From assembly GCA_016125335.1 (NCBI GenBank), contig WGLY01000015.1, forward strand, positions 62,001 to 126,000: a stretch of DNA of 64,000 bases, in the 5' to 3' direction. Each line of letters begins with the position of its first letter. Positions within the stretch are counted from its first letter, which is position 1. Positions 17,321 through 26,775 of this stretch are shown here, one piece after another. The notes under the pieces are model-generated. The model was not told where the DNA came from. It saw only the letters and a list, made by a program, of their open reading frames with translations, and ran no database searches. A program made the translations under genes and the position numbers. The stretch is from Frankiales bacterium. GTDB taxonomy: Bacteria > Actinomycetota > Actinomycetes > S36-B12 > CAIYMF01.

Positions 17321-17409
17321 CGCCCGAGAAGGCTCAGCGTCACCTGGGCAGACCCGTCGCGCGAGCCCGGGAACGGACGATGCGGGGTCCGGGAGGCCCG
17401 CGCACCTCC

Positions 17410-17415
17410 TACGGT
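17410..17415 (+). promoter_or_regulatory. Putative leaderless promoter -10 of the leader ORF/DinB unit
   Basis: TACGGT exactly 6 nt before ATG 17422, which places transcription start at or next to a 28-codon ORF and not at the DinB gene itself. Confidence 0.5.
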
Positions 17416-17421
17416 GGACGG

Positions 17422-17508
17422 ATGCTCACCGGACCGCACCGCCCGCGCACCGCCAACCGCAGCACCGTGACCGCACGCCGCCTGCCGACCCTCGCGAGGC
17501 GGTCGTGA
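17422..17508 (+). CDS. 28-aa basic leader ORF overlapping a DinB gene
   Basis: ATG 17422 opens a 28-residue reading frame rich in Arg, Thr and Pro (MLTGPHRPRTANRSTV...RRS). Its TGA overlaps the GTG of the next gene (GTGA). TACGGT lies 6 nt before the ATG, as at other leaderless genes here. The likely job is to load ribosomes for the DinB gene by translational coupling. A functional peptide is possible but unsupported. Confidence 0.5.
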   Translation: MLTGPHRPRTANRSTVTARRLPTLARRS

Positions 17509-18074
17509 CCACGCCACCGGGGTTCGTCGCCGGCCGGCCGCCCGAGTGGGACGTCGAGAAGTTCCTGCACGGCGACGAGGTCGAGACCGCCCTCATCACC
17601 CTGGAGCGCAACCGGCTCACGTTCGCCTGGAAGTGCGCCGACGTCGACGCCGCCGGCCTGGCCCTGCGCCTGGAGCCCTCGGCGGTGACGCTGGGCGGCC
17701 TGCTCAAGCACCTGGCGTGGGTGGAGGAGCTGTACTTCGAGCACCGGCTCGCCGGGCGCCCCATGATGGCCCCGTTCGACGGGCTCTCCCTCGACGACGA
17801 CTGGGACCACTGGGCGTGGCGCGACGCCGGGGACGCGCCACAGGACCTGCGCGACCTCTGGGCCGCCACGGTCCACCGCTCGCGTGACGCGCTGGCGTCC
17901 GCGCTCCCGTCCGGCGGGATGGACCAGCACACGCACGACGGGATGAGCCTGCGGCGGCTGCTGGCCGACATGATCGAGGAGTACGCGCGGCACACCGGCC
18001 ACGCGGACCTGCTGCGCGAGGCCGTCGACGGCTCCACCGGCGAAGGGGCACCGCAGGACTTCCCGGTGCCCTAG
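17505..18074 (+). CDS. DinB family protein (DUF664)
   Basis: A 189-residue four-helix DinB-superfamily protein of the DUF664 type. Likely metal-binding histidines are in LLKHLAWVEELYFEH and in YARHTGHADLL. Related proteins are putative thiol (mycothiol/bacillithiol) S-transferases; the substrate is unknown. GTG start at 17505 overlaps the stop of the 28-codon leader ORF, with no separate Shine-Dalgarno. A GC-rich hairpin follows the stop. Confidence 0.85.
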   Translation: MTTPPGFVAGRPPEWDVEKFLHGDEVETALITLERNRLTFAWKCADVDAAGLALRLEPSAVTLGGLLKHLAWVEELYFEHRLAGRPMMAPFDGLSLDDDWDHWAWRDAGDAPQDLRDLWAATVHRSRDALASALPSGGMDQHTHDGMSLRRLLADMIEEYARHTGHADLLREAVDGSTGEGAPQDFPVP

Positions 18075-18095
18075 GCGACCGCCGGCGACGGACCG

Positions 18096-18125
18096 GGGGC
18101 GCCTCCCACCCGGGCGCGGCGCCCC
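18096..18125 (+). terminator. Possible terminator hairpin after the DinB gene
   Basis: GGGGCGCC (18096-18103) pairs with GGCGCCCC (18118-18125) across 14 nt, 22 nt after the stop. No T tract follows, so strength is uncertain. The rest of the gap to 18370 shows no gene. Confidence 0.4.
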
Positions 18126-18370
18126 TGAGGACCTGGGGATCCGCCAGCACGAGGAGCGCCCGCGGCGCAGACCCCCGCACCCGGGCACCGCGGCGCACGG
18201 AGCGCCCCGCGCAGGCGCGACGGCCTTCCCGCCGGCTCGCGACCGTCACGACCCGTCCACGGGGACCCGCACCGGCCGCGCCGGCGCCCGGCGCCCGGCG
18301 GGCACGGAACCGTCCACCTCGCCGGGAGCCGTCCGGCGTCCGTCTCCTGCCCGGTGGCACCGGTCGACCG

Positions 18371-20023
18371 TCAGAACGGCGGGACGTCGGGCCCGGTGCC
18401 GGACACGTCCCCGGGAGGTGCGTCGAGCGGCTCGGGCAGGTACGAGCGCGCGGGGGTCGTGCCGTACTGCCCCAGGCGCGTGCACCAGGCGGCCCGGCCG
18501 TCGGCGCCGTGCTCGACGTAGCGCAGGTGCCCGTCGGTCTTGAGGGAGTGGTCGCGCGCGCAGAGCGCGTGCGTGTTGGCGGTGTCGCTGGGGCCGTGCG
18601 GGAACGGGACGACGTGGTCGAGCTGCGACCGGTGGGCGGGTTGTCCGCAGCCCGGTGATCGGCAGGTGCCGTCGCGCGCCGCGACGAAGGCGCGCAAGGC
18701 GTCGGGCAGGTAGGTGCGCGTGCCGTAGTCGAGCAGGTGCCCGTCGACCGGATCGGTGACGACGCGGCGCATCGACCCGCACGACGTCGCGAGCTCGCGG
18801 GCGATCTCGGCCGGCACGGGCTGCCCGGACAGCAGGCCCGGCTCCTCGGCCAGCCCCAGCAGGGTTGCGAGGTCGACCACGACCTGGAGCTCACCGCGCC
18901 GGCTGCGTCGCCCGCCTCCACGACGGCGGCGACCCGCTGAGACCTCGGGGTCTGCGGTACCGGTGCGGGCGGGAGCGCCCGGGCCGTCGGACGCGTCGAC
19001 GTCGGCACCGGCGCCGGGACGGGAGATGTCGTCGGCTGCCAGCACCCGGTCGAGGTGGGCGGCCGCCCGGGCCGGCCCGATCTCGTCCGGCACTGCGGCG
19101 GCGCAGGGCGGGCAGCCGCGGCGGTGCGCCAGGAAGCGGTCAGCGTCGGTGTCGAGCGCCTCGATGATCGCGCGGGCGTCCTCGATCCGGTGCACGGCCG
19201 TGATCTGTCCCAGCCCGTCGGGCAGCGGGCGGAACCACACGCCGAGGTCGTGGCGACGGGCGCGGCGGATCCGCGCGGCCTGGCCGGCCGGGTCGAGGCG
19301 GGTCAGCACGCGCGTGAGCTCCGCACCCACCCGGTGCGAGCCGAGCCGGCCGACGCGGGCCAGCACGTGGGTGAGCGCGGTGTCGAGCGTCGCGGGGTCG
19401 TGCCCGGCGGTGCGGTCGAGGAAGGCCGCGACGTGCCGGGAGGAGATCGCCCCGCACTCCCACGCGTCGCGCACCGACCGCAGCTCGCGCGCGAGGCGCC
19501 GCGCGGCGTCGAGGTCGCGCCGGGCTGCCGAGTCCGAGCACGACCTCGCCAGGCGCACCTCCAGCGCGAGCGCACGGTCCGGGTCCGCGACGATCCACGC
19601 GGAGGACGCCGTGACGCTCCCCGGGATCGCGCGCGTGGAGGTGTCGGCGTCGGCGAGGTCGGACAGCGCCCTGGCGGCCTGCGCCGCCGCCCAGGCGGCG
19701 ACCCGGTCGGCCAGGCGCAGCCGGTCGAGCAGGCCGTCCTCGTCGAGGAGCGCCGGATCGACGGCGACGAGCTCCGCCGCCGTCGCGGCCGAGACGGGAC
19801 GGGCCAGCGCGTCGGAGAGCATCCGGCGGGCCGCCGCCCGGGCCGCGACCCGAGGCGGGAGCGGCGACCGGGGCGCCATCCCGTGCCGGCCGGCCGGGCC
19901 CACCCGCACCGGGCGCGTGCCCGGTGCGCGCACGACGTCGACGTCGCGCAGCCGGGCGCAGGGGCCAGCGAGCCCGGCCACGGCGAACCGCGCCTCGAGC
20001 ACCGACACCCCTCGACCTCGCAT
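18371..20023 (-). CDS. DUF222 domain protein with C-terminal HNH endonuclease domain
   Basis: A 550-residue member of a family that is often multi-copy in Actinobacteria. An N-terminal DUF222 helical region (about 60-290) is followed by a low-complexity basic linker (about 350-390, Arg/Gly-rich) and an HNH nuclease domain. The metal and nuclease motifs are CRSPGCGQPA, SQLDHVVPF and NTHALCARDH. The start is ATG 20023 with GGGAGG about 9 nt upstream. Role unknown; it has no partner genes, so calling it a defence or mobile gene is not justified. Confidence 0.85.
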   Translation of the reverse strand: MRGRGVSVLEARFAVAGLAGPCARLRDVDVVRAPGTRPVRVGPAGRHGMAPRSPLPPRVAARAAARRMLSDALARPVSAATAAELVAVDPALLDEDGLLDRLRLADRVAAWAAAQAARALSDLADADTSTRAIPGSVTASSAWIVADPDRALALEVRLARSCSDSAARRDLDAARRLARELRSVRDAWECGAISSRHVAAFLDRTAGHDPATLDTALTHVLARVGRLGSHRVGAELTRVLTRLDPAGQAARIRRARRHDLGVWFRPLPDGLGQITAVHRIEDARAIIEALDTDADRFLAHRRGCPPCAAAVPDEIGPARAAAHLDRVLAADDISRPGAGADVDASDGPGAPARTGTADPEVSAGRRRRGGGRRSRRGELQVVVDLATLLGLAEEPGLLSGQPVPAEIARELATSCGSMRRVVTDPVDGHLLDYGTRTYLPDALRAFVAARDGTCRSPGCGQPAHRSQLDHVVPFPHGPSDTANTHALCARDHSLKTDGHLRYVEHGADGRAAWCTRLGQYGTTPARSYLPEPLDAPPGDVSGTGPDVPPF

Positions 20024-20655
20024 GCCCCCATCCTCCCGCCCACCTCCGACAACGCGGGCGATCCACCGATCCCCCACCGCACCCGACGCCGGGATCCCGT
20101 GCAGCGCAAGCGATCACAGCCGCGGCACCGTGAACGGCGACCCGCACCGGCCGCGTCGGTGGCTGACGGAGAGGAATCGTCGTCCCCGGGATACGTTGCG
20201 GCCCAGCCGATCTCAGGACCGGCGAGACCGCTGCTGCGCCGGCAGCCGTGACGACGAGGAGCCGCACGACCCCTCGGGATCCCAGGCAGTCCAGCCGCCC
20301 CGGGCTCCGGTGCGCAGCCGAACCGCACCTGACCCGGACCGCGCCCGTCGCGCGCGAGCCGGTGATCCCCGGCGACTCAGCGCGGTTCAGCAGCGAGGCC
20401 CAGCCCGGCCCTCACCGCGTCGTCTGCGTGTGCCGTCCCCGGGACAAGCCCCAGGATCCGGCGGTGCCCCGGCTGATCTCGGCACCCACGAGCAAGCGCG
20501 CCTCACCGGACCGGCAGCGTTCACGAGTCGCGCGAGAGCCGGGGACCCCGGATGGCCCCACCGGTCTCAGCGCCGGCGCAGCCGATGTCACGGCATGGGC
20601 GGCGTCCGCGGCGGCGCGTCAGCCCGGCTCGGCCGGTGGGCGCCGGACAGGTGGC
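20024..20655. other. 632-nt gene-free region with diverged repeats
   Basis: No reading frame here looks like a protein. Loosely related segments recur about 170-190 nt apart: GGGATCCCGTGCAG near 20091 and GGGATCCCAGGCAG near 20277, and a pair of similar stretches starting near 20322 and 20494 (shared GCGAG(A)GCCGG...CCCCGG). It may be decayed repeats. No tRNA or clear promoter is seen other than the HNH Shine-Dalgarno. Confidence 0.4.
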
Positions 20656-21276
20656 TCAGCCGCCGACCGTGCGCCGGCGCAGCACCACGACGGCGAAGTC
20701 GGAGCCGATCTGCCACGGGCGCAGGTCCCAGGTGGCGAAGCGGTGCTCCACGTCGAGCCCGGCAGCGTCCGCGTCGCGCGAGAGCGAGTCGACGCCGTAC
20801 CCGCGGTCGGTGGCGAAGCCCACCACCACCACGCCGTCGGCCACCACGTGCGCCGCAACCCGGGCCAGCACCTCGCCTTCACTGCCCGGCGCGACGTAGA
20901 CCATCACGTTGCCGGCGAGCACCGCCGCGTCGAACGGGTCGGCCACCCCGAGCGCGGGAAGGTCGAGCGTCGCGAGGTCGGCCACGAGCCAGCGCGGGCC
21001 GGGGTGGTCGGCCCGGGCGCCCTCGACGAGCACGGGGTCGGCGTCCACCCCCACCACGCGGTGCCCCCGCGCGTGCAGCACGGCACCCACGCGCCCGCTG
21101 CCGCAGCCGGCGTCGAGGATCCGCGAGCCCGGCGCCACGATCGCGTCGAGCAGGCGCGCCTCGCCCCCGAGGTCCGCGCCGTCGCGGGCCAGCGCGCGGA
21201 AGTGCGCCAGGAACCGCTCGGAGTGCCCGGACGCGGTCTCGGTCTCCCACCGGGTGGGCCGCGACGAGGTCGTCAT
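20656..21276 (-). CDS. SAM-dependent methyltransferase (class I)
   Basis: A 206-residue Rossmann-fold methyltransferase. Motif I is LDAGCGSGRVG, the acidic residue binding the SAM ribose lies in VVGVDADP, and motif IV-like AAVLAGNVMVYV follows. Substrate unknown. ATG 21276 overlaps the RidA stop (ATGA), making it the last gene of the histidine operon. Nothing suggests a direct role in histidine synthesis. Confidence 0.87.
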   Translation of the reverse strand: MTTSSRPTRWETETASGHSERFLAHFRALARDGADLGGEARLLDAIVAPGSRILDAGCGSGRVGAVLHARGHRVVGVDADPVLVEGARADHPGPRWLVADLATLDLPALGVADPFDAAVLAGNVMVYVAPGSEGEVLARVAAHVVADGVVVVGFATDRGYGVDSLSRDADAAGLDVEHRFATWDLRPWQIGSDFAVVVLRRRTVGG

Positions 21277-21671
21277 GCGCGCACCTCCGGCCGGTAGGCG
21301 TCCGCCTCGACCTCCACCAGCATCCGCGGGTCGACGAAGCGCGACACCTCCACCATCGTGGCCGCGGGCCGCACGTGCTCGAAGAGCTCGCGGTGGGCCC
21401 GGCCGACGGCGTCCTGCGTGCTGATGTCGGACACGTACATCCGGGTGCGCACCACGTCCTCGAGCGCGAGCCCGGCCTGCTCGAGGGCGCGGCGCACCAC
21501 CCCGAACGCCTCGAGCGTCTGGGCGTAGGCGTCGCCCTCGTGGAGCACCTCGCCGTCGACCACCGACGTCGATCCCGACACGAGCACCCACGGGCCGGCC
21601 ACCACTGCGCGCGAGTAGCCGACGACGTCCTCCCACGGACCCCCGGAGGAGATCCGGCGCACGCCCGTCAC
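21273..21671 (-). CDS. RidA/YjgF/Rid-family protein
   Basis: A 132-residue Rid-family protein; the archetype deaminates reactive enamines and imines from PLP enzymes. Landmarks are [21 protein letters not shown], the YAQT segment, and [10 protein letters not shown] with the arginine that binds substrate carboxylate in RidA. The usual archetypal C terminus differs, so it may belong to another Rid subgroup. GTG 21671 overlaps the priA stop and its end overlaps the methyltransferase gene. Confidence 0.87.
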   Translation of the reverse strand: MTGVRRISSGGPWEDVVGYSRAVVAGPWVLVSGSTSVVDGEVLHEGDAYAQTLEAFGVVRRALEQAGLALEDVVRTRMYVSDISTQDAVGRAHRELFEHVRPAATMVEVSRFVDPRMLVEVEADAYRPEVRA

Positions 21672-22477
21672 GGCATGACGCCGGGGATCTCGTCGCCGCG
21701 GCCGAACGGCGAGTCGCGGGCCTCGACGCGGGGCGCCACCGCCGCGAGCGCCTCGGCCAGGGTGAACGCGCCGGCGTAGAGCGCCTTGCCGACGATCGCG
21801 CCCTCGACGCCCTCGGGCACGAGCTGGGCGATCGCGTGCAGGTCGGCCAGCGAGGAGACGCCGCCGGAGGCCACGACCGGGCGGTCCGTGGCGACGCACA
21901 CGCGGCGCAGCAGGTCGAGGTTGGGGCCGCTCAGCGTGCCGTCCCTGGCGACGTCGGTGACGACGTAGCGCGCGCAGCCCTGGCCGTCGAGGCGGGCCAG
22001 CACCTCGAACAGCTCGCCGCCCTCCTGGGTCCACCCGCGCGCGGCCAGCGTCGTGCCGCGCACGTCGAGGCCGACCGCGACGCGGTCGCCGAACTCGCCG
22101 ATGGCCCGCGCCGTCCACTCCGGGTCCTCGAGCGCCGCCGTGCCGATGTTCACCCGCGTGCAGCCGGTGGCGAGCGCCGCGCGCAGCGACGCGTCGTCGC
22201 GGATGCCGCCGGACAGCTCCACCTGCACGTCCATGCGCCCCACGACCTCGGCGATGAGCTCGGCGTTCGAGCCCCGGCCGAAGGCCGCGTCGAGGTCGAC
22301 GAGGTGGATCCACTCGGCGCCCTGCTCCTGCCAGGCCAGCGCAGCCTCGAGCGGGTCGCCGTAGGACGTCTCCGACCCGGCGGCGCCCTGCACGAGGCGC
22401 ACCGCCTGACCCCCGGCGACGTCGACGGCCGGGAGCAGCTCGAGCACGGGAACGGGGCGGGGGTCCTGGTCGCTCAT
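21668..22477 (-). CDS. priA: Phosphoribosyl isomerase A (dual HisA/TrpF)
   Basis: Isomerises ProFAR in histidine synthesis and, in Actinobacteria, also PRA in tryptophan synthesis. It is 269 aa, a full TIM barrel. Catalytic aspartates lie in [14 protein letters not shown] and in [14 protein letters not shown]; phosphate loops are SGGIRD and SGGVSS. The trp genes here lack trpF, and TrpC carries no TrpF domain, which fits dual function by PriA. It sits 89 nt after a small membrane gene and overlaps ridA by 4 nt. ATG start at 22477. Confidence 0.95.
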   Translation of the reverse strand: MSDQDPRPVPVLELLPAVDVAGGQAVRLVQGAAGSETSYGDPLEAALAWQEQGAEWIHLVDLDAAFGRGSNAELIAEVVGRMDVQVELSGGIRDDASLRAALATGCTRVNIGTAALEDPEWTARAIGEFGDRVAVGLDVRGTTLAARGWTQEGGELFEVLARLDGQGCARYVVTDVARDGTLSGPNLDLLRRVCVATDRPVVASGGVSSLADLHAIAQLVPEGVEGAIVGKALYAGAFTLAEALAAVAPRVEARDSPFGRGDEIPGVMP

Positions 22478-22566
22478 GCGCCGACCCTAGCGACCGGCGC
22501 CGGCGGCCGGCCGCTCGCCGTGGGCGCCGGCGCCGGGCACCCGGGCGGGCACGCCACCGGGCGGTC

Positions 22567-22926
22567 TCAGCGCCGGTCGAAGAGCAGCACGCGCAGCACC
22601 GGCAGCAGCAGCACAGTGAGCCCCAGCACCCCGACGCGCACGAGGAGCGAGGGCACCAGCACCCAGGCCAGCACCTGCACCGCGACGGCCACGAGCAGGA
22701 GCACCAGCGTGCGCCGGCGCCGGCGGCGGGCGAACGGGTCGCCCTTCGGGTAGGTGCGCCGCCACCACCGGCGCACGGACGCGCGGGCACGAGCGGCCGG
22801 TCCGGTCACCGTGCCCACCACCGCGGCGCGCGACTCGGCCCGACGCCGCGAGGCCTCCCGGCGACGCCGCTCCTCCGCGGCGGCGGCCTCGCGCTCGGCC
22901 CGGCGCCGCTGCCGCTCGCGGCTCAC
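22567..22926 (-). CDS. Basic hypothetical membrane protein in the his operon
   Basis: An unrecognised 119-residue protein. Residues 1-70 are extremely rich in Arg, Glu and Ala and probably form a charged helix, ending in [16 protein letters not shown]. Two hydrophobic helices (about 72-92 and 95-113) follow. GTG 22926 overlaps the hisH stop by 4 nt, so it is translated with the operon. No function can be assigned. Confidence 0.75.
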   Translation of the reverse strand: MSRERQRRRAEREAAAAEERRRREASRRRAESRAAVVGTVTGPAARARASVRRWWRRTYPKGDPFARRRRRRTLVLLLVAVAVQVLAWVLVPSLLVRVGVLGLTVLLLPVLRVLLFDRR

Positions 22927-23561
22927 GCCAGCGACCCCACCCAGTTGCGCAGCAGCACCGCACCGGCGTCGCCGGACTTCTCCGGGTGGAACTGCGTGGC
23001 CACCAGCGGCCCGTTCTCGACCGCGGCCACGAAGGGCTCCCCGTGCGTGGCCCAGGTGACGAGCGGTGCCGCGGTGCGGGAGTGCTCGTCGACCGCGAGC
23101 TCCCAGCGGCGCACGGCGTAGGAGTGGACGAAGTAGAAGCGCTCGCCCTCCACCCCGCGGAAGAGCGCCGAGCCCTCGGGCACGTCCACGGTGTTCCAGC
23201 CCATGTGCGGCAGCACCGGCGCGTGCAGCTCGTCGACGACGCCGGGCCACTCCCCCAGGCCCTCGGTGTCGACCCCGTGCTCCACCCCGTGCTCGAAGAG
23301 CACCTGCATGCCCACGCAGATGCCCAGCACCGGACGTCCGCCGGCCAGCCGCCGCCCCACCACCTCGCCGCCGCGCACGGCCCGGATGCCGGCCATGCAC
23401 GCGGCGAACGCGCCGACGCCGGGCACCACGAGCCCGTCGCACTCGGTGGCCGCCGTGCGGTCGGCGGTGACGGTCACGTCCGCACCCGCGCGGGCCAGCG
23501 CCCGCTCGGCCGAGCGCAGGTTGCCCGAGCCGTAGTCGAGGACGACGACGCGCGGGCTCAC
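22923..23561 (-). CDS. hisH: Imidazole glycerol phosphate synthase subunit HisH
   Basis: The glutaminase half of IGP synthase. The 212-residue class I amidotransferase has the oxyanion strand VPGVGAF, nucleophile Cys in LGICVGMQ, and the His/Glu pair in QFHPEKSGD. The GTG start at 23561 overlaps the stop of a 48-codon ORF. Its partner HisF is encoded separately at 15077-15868. Confidence 0.96.
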   Translation of the reverse strand: MSPRVVVLDYGSGNLRSAERALARAGADVTVTADRTAATECDGLVVPGVGAFAACMAGIRAVRGGEVVGRRLAGGRPVLGICVGMQVLFEHGVEHGVDTEGLGEWPGVVDELHAPVLPHMGWNTVDVPEGSALFRGVEGERFYFVHSYAVRRWELAVDEHSRTAAPLVTWATHGEPFVAAVENGPLVATQFHPEKSGDAGAVLLRNWVGSLA

Positions 23562-23704
23562 TTCGGCAGCCACAGGATCGTGGCGGCGCCGGCCATCAGC
23601 GCGGCGACGCCCACCACGGCGGCCGGCGTCCATGCGCGGTTGCGCACGAACGACCAGGTGCCTCCGATGAGGAACCCGGTGAGCACGAGCAGGGCGATCC
23701 ACAC
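23558..23704 (-). CDS. 48-aa small membrane protein between hisB and hisH
   Basis: A 48-codon frame starting GTG 23704 and ending in a TGA that overlaps the hisH start (GTGA). It has two hydrophobic segments ([16 protein letters not shown] and [16 protein letters not shown]) separated by a basic loop with FVRNRAW, i.e. a small two-helix membrane protein. It starts 4 nt after the hisB stop, and the operon would be uncoupled without it. Function unknown. Confidence 0.75.
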   Translation of the reverse strand: MWIALLVLTGFLIGGTWSFVRNRAWTPAAVVGVAALMAGAATILWLPK

Positions 23705-23708
23705 GGCG

Positions 23709-24296
23709 CTACAGCGAGCCCTTCGTGCTCGGGACGCCGACCACGCGCGGGTCGGCCTCGACCGCTGTGCGCAGCGCGCGGGCGAACGCCTTGAACTGCG
23801 CCTCCACCACGTGGTGCGCGTTGCGCCCGGACAGCACGTTCACGTGCAGGGTGATGCGCGCCTCCGCGACCAGCGACTCGAAGATGTGCCGCGTGAGCGT
23901 GGTGTCGTAGGTGCCGATCAGCTCGACGACCTCGGGCTCGGTGTGCACGAGGTAGGGCCGGCCGGAGAGGTCGATCGCGCACTGCACGAGGGTCTCGTCG
24001 AGCGGCACGAGCGAGTCGCCGTAGCGCCGGATGCCGGCCTTGTCGCCCAGCGCCTCGCGCAGCGCCTGGCCCACCGCGAGCGAGGTGTCCTCCACGGTGT
24101 GGTGCGCGTCGACCTCGAGGTCGCCGCGCGTGCGCACGGTGAGGTCGAGACCGCCGTGCTTGCCCAGCTGGGCGAGCATGTGGTCGAAGAACGGCACGCC
24201 GGTGTCCACCTGCGTGACGCCCGTGCCGTCGACCTCGAGCTCGACGAGGACGTCGCTCTCCTTGGTCGTGCGCTGCACGCGCGCGGACCTGCTCAT
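23709..24296 (-). CDS. hisB: Imidazoleglycerol-phosphate dehydratase
   Basis: Dehydrates IGP to imidazole acetol phosphate with two Mn ions per site. It is 195 aa, monofunctional with no phosphatase domain. Metal ligands are in [23 protein letters not shown] and the second set [14 protein letters not shown]-like [13 protein letters not shown]. The C terminus GVPSTKGSL is typical. ATG 24296 overlaps the hisC stop. Confidence 0.97.
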   Translation of the reverse strand: MSRSARVQRTTKESDVLVELEVDGTGVTQVDTGVPFFDHMLAQLGKHGGLDLTVRTRGDLEVDAHHTVEDTSLAVGQALREALGDKAGIRRYGDSLVPLDETLVQCAIDLSGRPYLVHTEPEVVELIGTYDTTLTRHIFESLVAEARITLHVNVLSGRNAHHVVEAQFKAFARALRTAVEADPRVVGVPSTKGSL

Positions 24297-25381
24297 GCCG
24301 TGACCTCCTCCAGCGCCGCACGGAACGCGGCGTTCTCCTCGGGCGTGCCGACGCTGACCCGCAGCCATCCGTCCGGGCCCGTCTCGCGGATCAGCACGCC
24401 GCGATCGAGCAGCGACCGCCACACCGCGTGCCGGTCGGCGAAGCGGCCGAACAGCACGAAGTTGGCGTCGCTGTCCGCGGCGTCGAGGCCCTGCGCGCGC
24501 AGCCAGGCGACGAGCGCGTCGCGCTCCTCGCGCAGCAGGGCCACCTGGGCCTGGAGCTCGCCTGCGTGCGCGAGCGCCGCCCGCGCGACCGCCTGCGTGA
24601 CGGCCGAGAGGTGGTAGGGCAGGCGCACGAGCCGCACGGCGTCGACGACGGCGGGCGAGGCCGCGAGGTAGCCCAGCCGCGCGCCGGCCAGCGCGAAGGC
24701 CTTCGACATCGTGCGGGTCACCACCAGCCGCGGGTGGTCGGCGAGCAGCTCGACGGCGCTCGGCACGCCCTGCTGGCGGAACTCGGCGTAGGCCTCGTCG
24801 ACCACCACGACCCCGGGCGCCACGGCCAGGACCGCGCGCACGACGTCGAGCGGGAGCGAGGTGCCCGTGGGGTTGTTGGGCGAGGCGAGGAGCACCACCG
24901 ACGGCTCGTGCTCCGCGATCGCCGCGGTGGCGACGTCGACGTCCACGGTGAAGTCGTCGCGCCGCGGCGCCACGACGTAGCGGGTGAACGTGTCGCGGCA
25001 GTACTCCGGGTACATCGAGTAGGTCGGCTCGAAGCCGAGCGCCACCCGGCCGGGACCGCCGAAGGCCAGCATCAGCTGGTGCATCACCTCGTTGCTGCCG
25101 TTGGCGGCCCACAGCTGCTCGCCGGTGAGCGCCACGCCCGTCTCGAGCGAGAGGTACGCCGCGAGGTCGGCCCGCAGCGCGACCGCGTCGCGGTCGGGGT
25201 AGCGGTTGAGCCCGCGGGTCGCCTCGGCCACGGCCGCGGCGACGTCGGCCACCAGCGACTCGGACGGCGGGTAGGGGTTCTCGTTGACGTTGAGCCGCAC
25301 GGCCACGTCGAGCTGCGGGGCGCCGTAGGCCACCTGCCCCCGCAGGTCGTCGCGCAGCGGGAGGTCGTCGGGTGCGCCCAC
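24293..25381 (-). CDS. hisC: Histidinol-phosphate aminotransferase
   Basis: A PLP enzyme that transaminates imidazole acetol phosphate to histidinol phosphate. The 362-residue class I/II fold shows [26 protein letters not shown] and the PLP lysine in [18 protein letters not shown] start 25381 lies 1 nt after the hisD stop and its end overlaps hisB by 4 nt. Confidence 0.96.
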   Translation of the reverse strand: MGAPDDLPLRDDLRGQVAYGAPQLDVAVRLNVNENPYPPSESLVADVAAAVAEATRGLNRYPDRDAVALRADLAAYLSLETGVALTGEQLWAANGSNEVMHQLMLAFGGPGRVALGFEPTYSMYPEYCRDTFTRYVVAPRRDDFTVDVDVATAAIAEHEPSVVLLASPNNPTGTSLPLDVVRAVLAVAPGVVVVDEAYAEFRQQGVPSAVELLADHPRLVVTRTMSKAFALAGARLGYLAASPAVVDAVRLVRLPYHLSAVTQAVARAALAHAGELQAQVALLREERDALVAWLRAQGLDAADSDANFVLFGRFADRHAVWRSLLDRGVLIRETGPDGWLRVSVGTPEENAAFRAALEEVTA

Positions 25382-25382
25382 G

Positions 25383-26699
25383 TCAGCCGCCGGCGTGGCG
25401 GTGCGTGCGCACCTCGATGGCGGCGGCGTGCCCGGGCAGGTCCTCGGCGTTGGCCAGTGCGACCACGTGGTGGCCGACGTCGCGCAGCGCCGCCTCGTCG
25501 TAGTCGATGACGTGGATGCCGCGCAGGAAGGTCTGCACGGACAGCCCCGAGGAGTGGCAGGCGCAGCCGCCGGTGGGCAGGACGTGGTTGGAGCCCGCGG
25601 CGTAGTCGCCGAGCGAGACCGGCGAGTGGTCGCCCACGAAGATCGCGCCGGCGTTGCGCACCCGCATGGCGACCGCCCGCGCGTCGCGGGTGTGGATCTC
25701 GAGGTGCTCCGCGGCGTAGGCGTCGACCACGCGGAGCCCGGCCTCGAGGTCGTCGACGAGCACGATGCCGCTCTGCCGGCCCGCGAGCGCCTCGGCGATC
25801 CGCTCGTGGTGCTTGGTGGCGGGCACCTGCACCTCGAGCTCGGCCTCCACGGCGAGGGCGAGCTGCTCGCTCGTGGTGACGAGCACCGACGCGGCGATCA
25901 CGTCGTGCTCGGCCTGGCTGATGAGGTCGGCCGCGACGAAGGCCGGGTCGGCGGTGTCGTCGGCCAGGATCGCGATCTCCGTGGGGCCGGCCTCGGAGTC
26001 GATCCCGATGCGGCCCTTGAGCAGCCGCTTGGCGGCCGTCACGTAGATGTTGCCGGGGCCGGTCACCATGACGACGGGGCGGCAGTCGTCCGGGCCGTCG
26101 CCGGTGCCGTGGGCGAACATGGCCACCGCCTGCGCGCCGCCGGCGGCGTAGACCTCGTGCACGCCCAGCAGGGCGCAGGCCGCGAGGATCGTGGGGTGCG
26201 GCAGGCCGCCGTGGTCGCGCTGCGGCGGCGAGGCCACCGCGAAGGAGCCGACGCCGGCCACCTGCGCCGGGACGACGTTCATGACGACGCTGCTCGGGTA
26301 GACGGCGCGGCCGCCGGGCACGTAGAGCCCCACGCGGTCGACGGGCACCCAGCGCTCGGTGACCGTGCCGCCCGGCACGACGTGCGTGGCGACGTCGGTG
26401 CGGCGCTGGTCCTCGTGCACCCGGCGGGCCCGGCGGATCGACTCCTCGAGCGCCTCGCGGACGGCCGGGTCGAGCGCGGCGAGCGCCGCGTCGAGCGCCT
26501 CCTGCGGCACGCGCAGCGACGGCGGGCGCACGCCGTCGAGGCGCTCCCCCCACTCGAGCACCGCCTCGGCGCCTCGCTCGCGGACGTCGGCCACGATGGG
26601 CCCGACCGTGGCCAGCACGCTCTCGACGTCGACCTCGGCGCGCGGCAGCACGTCGCGGGGGTCGGCGGACGACCCGCGGAGGTCGAGGCGGCGGATCAC
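25383..26699 (-). CDS. hisD: Histidinol dehydrogenase
   Basis: A zinc enzyme that oxidises histidinol to histidine with 2 NAD+. It is 438 aa. Diagnostic segments are [34 protein letters not shown], the catalytic [10 protein letters not shown] region and [15 protein letters not shown]. The GTG start at 26699 follows TAGACT by 6 nt without a Shine-Dalgarno, so the operon mRNA is probably leaderless. It is the first gene of hisD-C-B-smORF-H-hypothetical-priA-ridA-methyltransferase. Confidence 0.97.
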   Translation of the reverse strand: MIRRLDLRGSSADPRDVLPRAEVDVESVLATVGPIVADVRERGAEAVLEWGERLDGVRPPSLRVPQEALDAALAALDPAVREALEESIRRARRVHEDQRRTDVATHVVPGGTVTERWVPVDRVGLYVPGGRAVYPSSVVMNVVPAQVAGVGSFAVASPPQRDHGGLPHPTILAACALLGVHEVYAAGGAQAVAMFAHGTGDGPDDCRPVVMVTGPGNIYVTAAKRLLKGRIGIDSEAGPTEIAILADDTADPAFVAADLISQAEHDVIAASVLVTTSEQLALAVEAELEVQVPATKHHERIAEALAGRQSGIVLVDDLEAGLRVVDAYAAEHLEIHTRDARAVAMRVRNAGAIFVGDHSPVSLGDYAAGSNHVLPTGGCACHSSGLSVQTFLRGIHVIDYDEAALRDVGHHVVALANAEDLPGHAAAIEVRTHRHAGG

Positions 26700-26705
26700 G
26701 CGTCC

Positions 26706-26711
26706 AGTCTA
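26706..26711 (-). promoter_or_regulatory. Putative leaderless promoter -10 of the his operon
   Basis: TAGACT on the minus strand, exactly 6 nt before GTG of hisD. No attenuator or T-box is seen in the short gap to the divergent gene. Confidence 0.5.
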
Positions 26712-26763
26712 GGGATCCGGACCCGCCCGGCTCGACCGGGATGCAGGGGCGCCCCGCATGGGC

Positions 26764-26769
26764 CAGGGT
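26764..26769 (+). promoter_or_regulatory. Putative leaderless promoter -10
   Basis: CAGGGT exactly 6 nt before GTG 26776; this decides the start used for the LON-like gene over the ATG at 26758. Confidence 0.45.
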
Positions 26770-26775
26770 GGGCCG

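Noticed and set aside
18371-20023. HNH gene as part of a defence island or mobile element
   Set aside because: No partner nuclease, methylase, integrase or terminal repeats nearby; DUF222-HNH genes are ordinary multi-copy genes in Actinobacteria.
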